Origin: Pocillopora verrucosa | Lineage: Eukaryota > Cnidaria > Anthozoa > Scleractinia > Pocilloporidae | Length of the DNA stretch: 64,000 nucleotides | Assembly (NCBI RefSeq): GCF_036669915.1 | Contig: NC_089315.1 | Span: 13,840,605 to 13,904,604, forward strand | Direction: 5' to 3' | Shown: piece after piece, positions 61,601 through 64,000 of the stretch | How the letters are laid out: the number at the start of each line of letters is the position of its first letter | Numbering within the stretch: position 1 is the first letter of the stretch | Notes under the pieces: generated by a model | What the model was told of the DNA's origin: nothing | The model's database searches: none | What the model saw: only the letters and a program-made list of their open reading frames with translations | Translations under genes and position numbers: made by a program

Positions 61601-63980
61601 GATAGACTGTCTTATTGCCAACAATACTTCCATTCTGCAAAGGCTGAGGATTGCCACAATCAACAGCTGAGAATAAAAACAAAAATCATGGTAGAGGCTG
61701 AGAAGTAAACAAGCTCTGAAAATCTTAATTTCAAACAATAACGAGGCGACGGTTAAAAATCGTCGAGCAACAACTTCATCCAATCATATACCTCTTGTGA
61801 CGTTGCATAAGATAACTGACAAGGAGGTGGGGGTTTGGAGCTAATGAGTACAATTTTAACGTCAGACTTTCCGTTCTCAAAAGACACACCATTCGGGAAT
61901 TTCACGTTACTGCTTTACAGAGAACAGCTTTGAAATGCAAAAACTCTTAAAACGCACGTGCAGAGCTCCTGTCTGCTCCCCTAAATATTGATTTTTACCG
62001 CCTCGCTGTTGCCTTTGCATCGTGCGTAAAACAAGAAATTATAGATCATTTCAAAATTTTCGTTTTGTGAACTTTATCTAGTACAATTGCATGACGATGC
62101 GAAATCAAGCGTGGTGCGTAAAAACTACAAAGGCTTTCATTGCTTACCACTGCTCATTAGGGAACTTTTCATACCAGGATAAATGATATTAAACACAGTG
62201 GGAGATACCTATTGTCCGTCTGTCCATTCGTCTTGACGTTTTATTTTTAAGGTTTACTAACCCAAAGAAAAGGTTGTCGCGCGCTTATAGCATAAAATGA
62301 GTCAAAAGCATCACGTGAGATTGATAACGAAGACTTTTAAAACTTAGAAAGTATACCCAAACAAAATCATAACGACGGATGTGAACAACTTGAAATTAGC
62401 ACAAAAGACAAAAGCTTGAGAGCAAGGAATCGACAGTGTGAAGGGATCACAAAGGATATTAGGGTCAGAGCAAGGTAGGTGAGAAATTTTTAACATTCAG
62501 TCAGATCGCATAAGCAAAGCGTTGACGTATTCCGTCTCGTTGTAGCAAGACGATAACTTTTTTTTAATTAACAACTTTTTTTTTCCTTTCTGCTTCAAAC
62601 GTACCAATGCAAAGACTTTCAAGTCCACCCCACGTCCCATTTGCCTGACAAGTTCTCTATGGCAGATCCACTGAGAAGAAAACCAGGATCACATTGAAAG
62701 TGTACGCTATTGGGGAACACCGTTGAGTTACCAGAGGAAGATCCATTCATGGGAACAGATAACGAACCGCAGTCAATGGCTACAAAAACAATAAACATGA
62801 GATTCATCTAATAAAGAACAGCTATTAGTTGTGGCAAACCAAGGTTTCTATTCTATTCCGCGCCGTGACTGTTTCTCAAAATATTTTCAGTTGCTTTTTT
62901 CACATAACAAAGAAATTATATTGTTAAGGGGTGTTGTTAAAACCTGAAGTCCGAACTGCGCAAGATATAATACACTTATTAGTGCCACTTTCGTGAGCTT
63001 AGTGCGTACACCGCACATCGGGCCCACATTAACCACAAAAAATGTTTCCTCGATCAATAAGCCAAAACGACTTTCCTGTAAAGCCACGAACAAAAACACA
63101 CCAGTTTATCTTCGTGTTAGACTTACCACTGCAAGTAGTTGGAGAACCACTCCATGTCGCATTAGGCTGGCATGTCCTTACAGTAGATCCACTGAGAATG
63201 AAGCCCGTATCACAGTTAAAAAGCACACTATTCGGAAATAACGTGGAGTCCCCAGAGAGGAGCCGTTCACAGGAACAGATAAGGAACCCCAATCAACAGC
63301 TTGAAATAAGAAGTTTACAAAACACTTACTTAGTGATCAATAATGTAGCGCAATATTGGTGATTATTGGTTCATAAAAGTACTATAAAAAAAAACTTTCG
63401 TCAATTTTTTTTATTACTTTTACAGCAATAAAAGAGAATAAATGTATCATGTCTAAATCAAAATGTATGCGTAACTCAGAAAGACAAAAATAACTATAGA
63501 TACCTTGACAAAAGGTCTGATTTCCACTCCATGTTCCATTTTTTCCCTCACAATGCCTGGTTTGAGAGCCTCTCAAGAAAAAACTTCGTCACAACTAAAG
63601 TCGATCTTGTTTGGAAAAGTTGTAAGAAACCAATACTGGAGCCATTTGTTGGGACAGCGAGAGGGCCACAATCTATCGCTTGATGAAATAAGAGAAAATA
63701 TATCGACCAAAATTTACTTTATGCAATACTTACGTAGAGAATTAGGAGGGAATATTTTTTGCCCGGCCAATCGGCTTTGCAAAATATATATTAGTAATAA
63801 ATCCTACCAGTGCATACTGTGTGACTCCACTCCAAGTTCCATTGGGCTGACAAGTTCTCTCCGCTGAACCACTTAAAATAAAGCCAGGTTCACAACTAAA
63901 TTGTATACCGTTGGGGAACACTGTTGCCACACCATGAGATGAGCCATTCATGGGTGCATGTAAAGAACCACAGTCGACAG
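43270..63980 (-). CDS. Sushi(CCP)-array / F5/8C / SH3-Tudor-like multidomain protein, 3' part
   Basis: At least 27 CCP exons, three F5/8 type C exons and one tail exon lie on the minus strand; the 5' end is beyond the right edge. Intact exons in gene order: 59586-59759, 59120-59293, 58464-58637, 57919-58092, 57430-57603, 56829-57002, 56489-56662, 55972-56145, 54824-54997, 54351-54524, 54024-54197, 53530-53703, 52905-53078, 52127-52300, 51386-51559, 50395-50580, 49599-49784, 46974-47156, 45868-46050, 45093-45250, 44394-44534, 44029-44191, 43270-43673. Joined, they read through without a stop. Most CCPs follow DCG..P.NGS..G.S(T)VFPN...CD.GF.L.GS..R.CQ.NGTWSG...C.G with four Cys. Such proteins are secreted or surface recognition, complement-control or adhesion molecules (compare SVEP1 and CSMD for CCP arrays). 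Eight further CCP exons (60254-63980) are frameshifted. Exact orthology cannot be told without the N-terminus. Confidence 0.85.
44029..45250 (-). CDS. F5/8 type C (discoidin) domain, three exons
   Basis: Exons 45093-45250, 44394-44534 and 44029-44191 join in phase to a full domain. It begins [10 protein letters not shown], continues [38 protein letters not shown] and [19 protein letters not shown], then [12 protein letters not shown], and closes [11 protein letters not shown]. The first and last Cys of the domain (expected disulfide) are both present. Such domains bind glycans or phospholipids at cell surfaces. Confidence 0.9.
45868..46050 (-). CDS. CCP exon 27 (last CCP before F5/8C)
   Basis: A 183-bp exon, phase 1-1. 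It reads [32 protein letters not shown] and [11 protein letters not shown]. It is divergent from the NGS-type CCPs and closer to general complement-type modules. Confidence 0.85.
46974..47156 (-). CDS. CCP exon 26
   Basis: A 183-bp exon. It reads [13 protein letters not shown], then [20 protein letters not shown] and [14 protein letters not shown]. Two extra residues sit before the GY motif. The 2.4-kb intron upstream (47157-49598) contains three foldback elements. Confidence 0.85.
47760..47965. repeat. Foldback repeat family F2, copy 1
   Basis: GAGTGCAATTTGGGATAAAT at the left and ATTTATCCCAAATTGCACGA at the right are inverted copies; the centre carries ACGAGCCCGTAGGACGAGTG. It lies in the intron between CCP exons 25 and 26. 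Confidence 0.75.
48835..48985. repeat. Foldback repeat family F2, copy 2
   Basis: CGTGTAATTCGGAATAAATA at the left mirrors TATTTATTCCAAATTGCACC at the right; the centre CTCGCCCTACGGGCTCATGC matches copy 1 in the opposite orientation. Same intron as copy 1. Confidence 0.75.
49128..49287. repeat. Foldback repeat family F1, copy 4
   Basis: TGGCATTATCAACTAAGCTG at the left mirrors CAACTCAGTTGATAATACCA at the right; TAACGCTCGAAACGTCAGCT and GTGGCCAATTTACGTTATCA identify it as the same family as 513-672, 2611-2805 and 8590-8771. Confidence 0.85.
49599..49784 (-). CDS. CCP exon 25 (divergent type)
   Basis: A 186-bp exon. It reads [18 protein letters not shown], then [20 protein letters not shown] and [11 protein letters not shown]. 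With exon 24 it forms a pair (PxVPxFAYxTW, GExxYYSC, WTKxxFxC) unlike the NGS-type domains. Confidence 0.88.
50395..50580 (-). CDS. CCP exon 24 (divergent type)
   Basis: A 186-bp exon. It reads [40 protein letters not shown] and [12 protein letters not shown]. It is clearly a tandem duplicate of exon 25. Confidence 0.88.
51386..51559 (-). CDS. CCP exon 23
   Basis: A 174-bp exon. It reads [40 protein letters not shown] and WSGQQPRC. It lacks the first N-glycosylation sequon but keeps the second (NGS). Confidence 0.85.
52127..52300 (-). CDS. CCP exon 22, probable GC donor
   Basis: It reads [33 protein letters not shown] and [12 protein letters not shown]. All other exons end in phase 1; here that position reads CAAG|GCACGG, a GC-AG donor. 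Using the GT five bases on (52121) would put the next exon out of its CCP frame. Confidence 0.8.
52905..53703 (-). CDS. CCP exons 20 and 21
   Basis: Exon 20 (53530-53703) reads [20 protein letters not shown] and [15 protein letters not shown]; exon 21 (52905-53078) reads [20 protein letters not shown] and [14 protein letters not shown]. They look like a diverged T1-T2 pair, so the earliest duplication unit may have been this pair. Confidence 0.88.
54024..54997 (-). CDS. CCP exons 17-19 (start of the third six-exon block)
   Basis: Exon 17 (54824-54997) is type T1 ([30 protein letters not shown]). Exon 18 (54351-54524) is type T2 ([30 protein letters not shown]). Exon 19 (54024-54197) is type T4 ([28 protein letters not shown]). 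Exon 19 ends with donor ACTC|GTAAGT, so its last Gly is replaced by Pro across the junction. Each has two N-glycosylation sequons. Confidence 0.9.
55644..55778. repeat. Hairpin MITE family M1, copy 2
   Basis: CAACTACCCCTCCCCTAAC and GGTTAGGGGAGAGGTAGGTG form the inner arms, and GTCAGTATATGAGCAACTGC is answered by CAGTTGCTGAGGCACTTG. It is the same element as 37665-37803, here in the intron between CCP exons 16 and 17. Confidence 0.75.
55972..58637 (-). CDS. CCP exons 11-16 (second six-exon block, complete and intact)
   Basis: Order: exon 11 T1 (58464-58637, [26 protein letters not shown]); 12 T2 (57919-58092, [30 protein letters not shown]); 13 T4 (57430-57603, [20 protein letters not shown]); 14 T3 (56829-57002, [34 protein letters not shown]); 15 T4 (56489-56662, [20 protein letters not shown]); 16 T4 (55972-56145, [20 protein letters not shown]). 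All are 174 bp, phase 1-1, with four Cys and the Trp. Exon 15 has HGT instead of NGT but gains NGT two residues after its Trp. Confidence 0.92.
59120..59759 (-). CDS. CCP exons 9-10 (last two of the first complete block)
   Basis: Exon 9 (59586-59759) reads [20 protein letters not shown] and [17 protein letters not shown]; exon 10 (59120-59293) reads [20 protein letters not shown] and [16 protein letters not shown]. Both are type T4. These are the most 5' exons without indels, so the intact gene model in this window starts here. Confidence 0.9.
60254..60431 (-). pseudogene. CCP exon 8 (T3), frameshifted
   Basis: 178 bp instead of 174. An extra base in the DCG codons (GATTTGTGG where GATTGTGG is expected) and further shifts break the frame, although the end still reads [11 protein letters not shown] and both splice sites are kept. 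Confidence 0.75.
60586..60762 (-). pseudogene. CCP exon 7 (T4), several indels
   Basis: 177 bp. The start [12 protein letters not shown] is correct, then an extra G in GGG, a lengthened T run before the FPN codons and an extra G before the second sequon shift the frame; the penultimate codons have lost a base. Splice sites are kept. Confidence 0.75.
61049..61221 (-). pseudogene. CCP exon 6 (T2), degenerate, donor lost
   Basis: The first Cys codon has become Trp in RNWRG. The middle is shifted after [14 protein letters not shown], and in the third frame [20 protein letters not shown] codons can be followed. The expected donor reads GAAG|GGAAGT, without GT. Confidence 0.7.
61491..61666 (-). 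pseudogene. CCP exon 5 (T1), frameshifted
   Basis: 176 bp. It reads [20 protein letters not shown] correctly, then the frame is lost after PNSVT; Cys 2 and the codons around the Trp are altered. Both splice sites remain. Confidence 0.75.
61670..62600. other. Intron between CCP exons 4 and 5
   Basis: About 0.9 kb without exon-like sequence. It carries a GTCCGTCTGTCCATTCGTC word that resembles GTCCGTCCGT words in the equivalent introns before exons 11 and 17, in line with block duplication. Confidence 0.5.
62605..62779 (-). pseudogene. CCP exon 4 (T4), +1 frameshift
   Basis: 175 bp. It is open through [20 protein letters not shown] and GFLLSGSA, then one extra base in ATAGAGAAC breaks the frame just before Cys 3. 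The remaining codons read correctly in the shifted frame (CQANGTWGG). Confidence 0.8.
63127..63299 (-). pseudogene. CCP exon 3 (T4), -1 frameshift and Cys 1 to Trp
   Basis: 173 bp. The first Cys codon is TGG ([13 protein letters not shown]), and one base is missing in the GSSSG codons. After that the frame resumes with [20 protein letters not shown] and CQPNATWSG. Confidence 0.8.
63504..63678 (-). pseudogene. CCP exon 2 (T3), two single-base deletions
   Basis: 175 bp where 177 are expected, as this unit has one extra residue in [10 protein letters not shown]. One base is missing before the TTFPN codons and one in GAAGTTTTTTC (expected EGFFL). The Cys codons themselves are kept. Confidence 0.8.
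63808..63980 (-). pseudogene. CCP exon 1 of the window (T4), one missing base near the end
   Basis: 173 bp. It is open through [20 protein letters not shown] and [10 protein letters not shown], then one base is missing so that the TVCTG end reads TQYAL. The gene continues upstream beyond the window. Confidence 0.8.
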
Positions 63981-64000
63981 CTACGAAAAAAATTAAATTA

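Noticed and set aside
1..64000. CRISPR array, prokaryotic operon, virus or intact transposase
   Set aside because: No regularly spaced unique-spacer repeats, no closely packed operon-like genes, and no capsid, polymerase or transposase frames were seen.

Overview
The window looks like nuclear DNA of an anthozoan cnidarian, most probably a stony coral. The evidence is AT-rich sequence, short exons with GT-AG introns, foldback and microsatellite repeats of the kind common in corals, a metazoan selenocysteine tRNA, and animal gene families (AIF1, VAMP4, PLPP6, long sushi/CCP arrays with an F5/8 type C domain). Genus assignment is not possible from sequence reading alone. No prokaryotic operon, CRISPR array or virus genome was seen.

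Layout. (1) 0-20 kb is gene-poor and repeat-rich. It holds a two-exon model for a small secreted peptide (682-1356, minus), a 44-residue terminal-exon candidate (3126-3260, minus), four-base (TGAC)n-type arrays on opposite strands (6.6-7.6 kb and 15.2-16.1 kb), a 178-bp satellite with dimeric order (9.65-11.3 kb), several foldback elements, a cleanly delimited LINE insertion with a 12-bp target duplication (15560-15769), and a chain of 3-4 mini-exons on the minus strand (13134-14587). (2) 20.0-22.9 kb is a complete seven-exon AIF1 gene (plus). (3) 23.8 kb is a tRNA-Sec gene with a TATA box and a Pol III terminator. (4) 25.1-36.0 kb is a complete six-exon VAMP4 R-SNARE gene (minus). Its fourth intron carries a 5.28-kb foldback transposon-like element with matching inverted ends. 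(5) 36.7-37.4 kb is an intronless PLPP6-type lipid phosphatase (plus), head to head with VAMP4, with a 35-nt perfect palindrome lying over its stop codon. (6) 41.4-42.5 kb is a PD-(D/E)XK nuclease-like gene (minus). (7) 43.3 kb to the right edge is the 3' part of a very large minus-strand gene: at least 27 sushi/CCP exons, then one complete F5/8 type C (discoidin) domain over three exons, then a last exon with two SH3/Tudor-like repeats.

The sushi gene is the most notable object. Nearly every CCP is a separate 174-bp phase 1-1 exon. The exons follow a six-domain higher-order order (types T1-T2-T4-T3-T4-T4), which shows past duplication of whole six-exon blocks. The eight most 5' exons in the window (60.25-63.98 kb) all carry indels, while the 19 downstream exons are open. 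This means either decay of the 5' half, so a shorter gene would have to start near 59.8 kb, or uncorrected indels in a repetitive part of the assembly. The protein is most simply read as a secreted or surface glycoprotein of the complement/adhesion/recognition type; its ligand is unknown.

The genes do not form one pathway. AIF1 and the sushi protein both suggest immune or recognition roles, VAMP4 and PLPP6 are housekeeping membrane genes, and tRNA-Sec serves selenoprotein translation.
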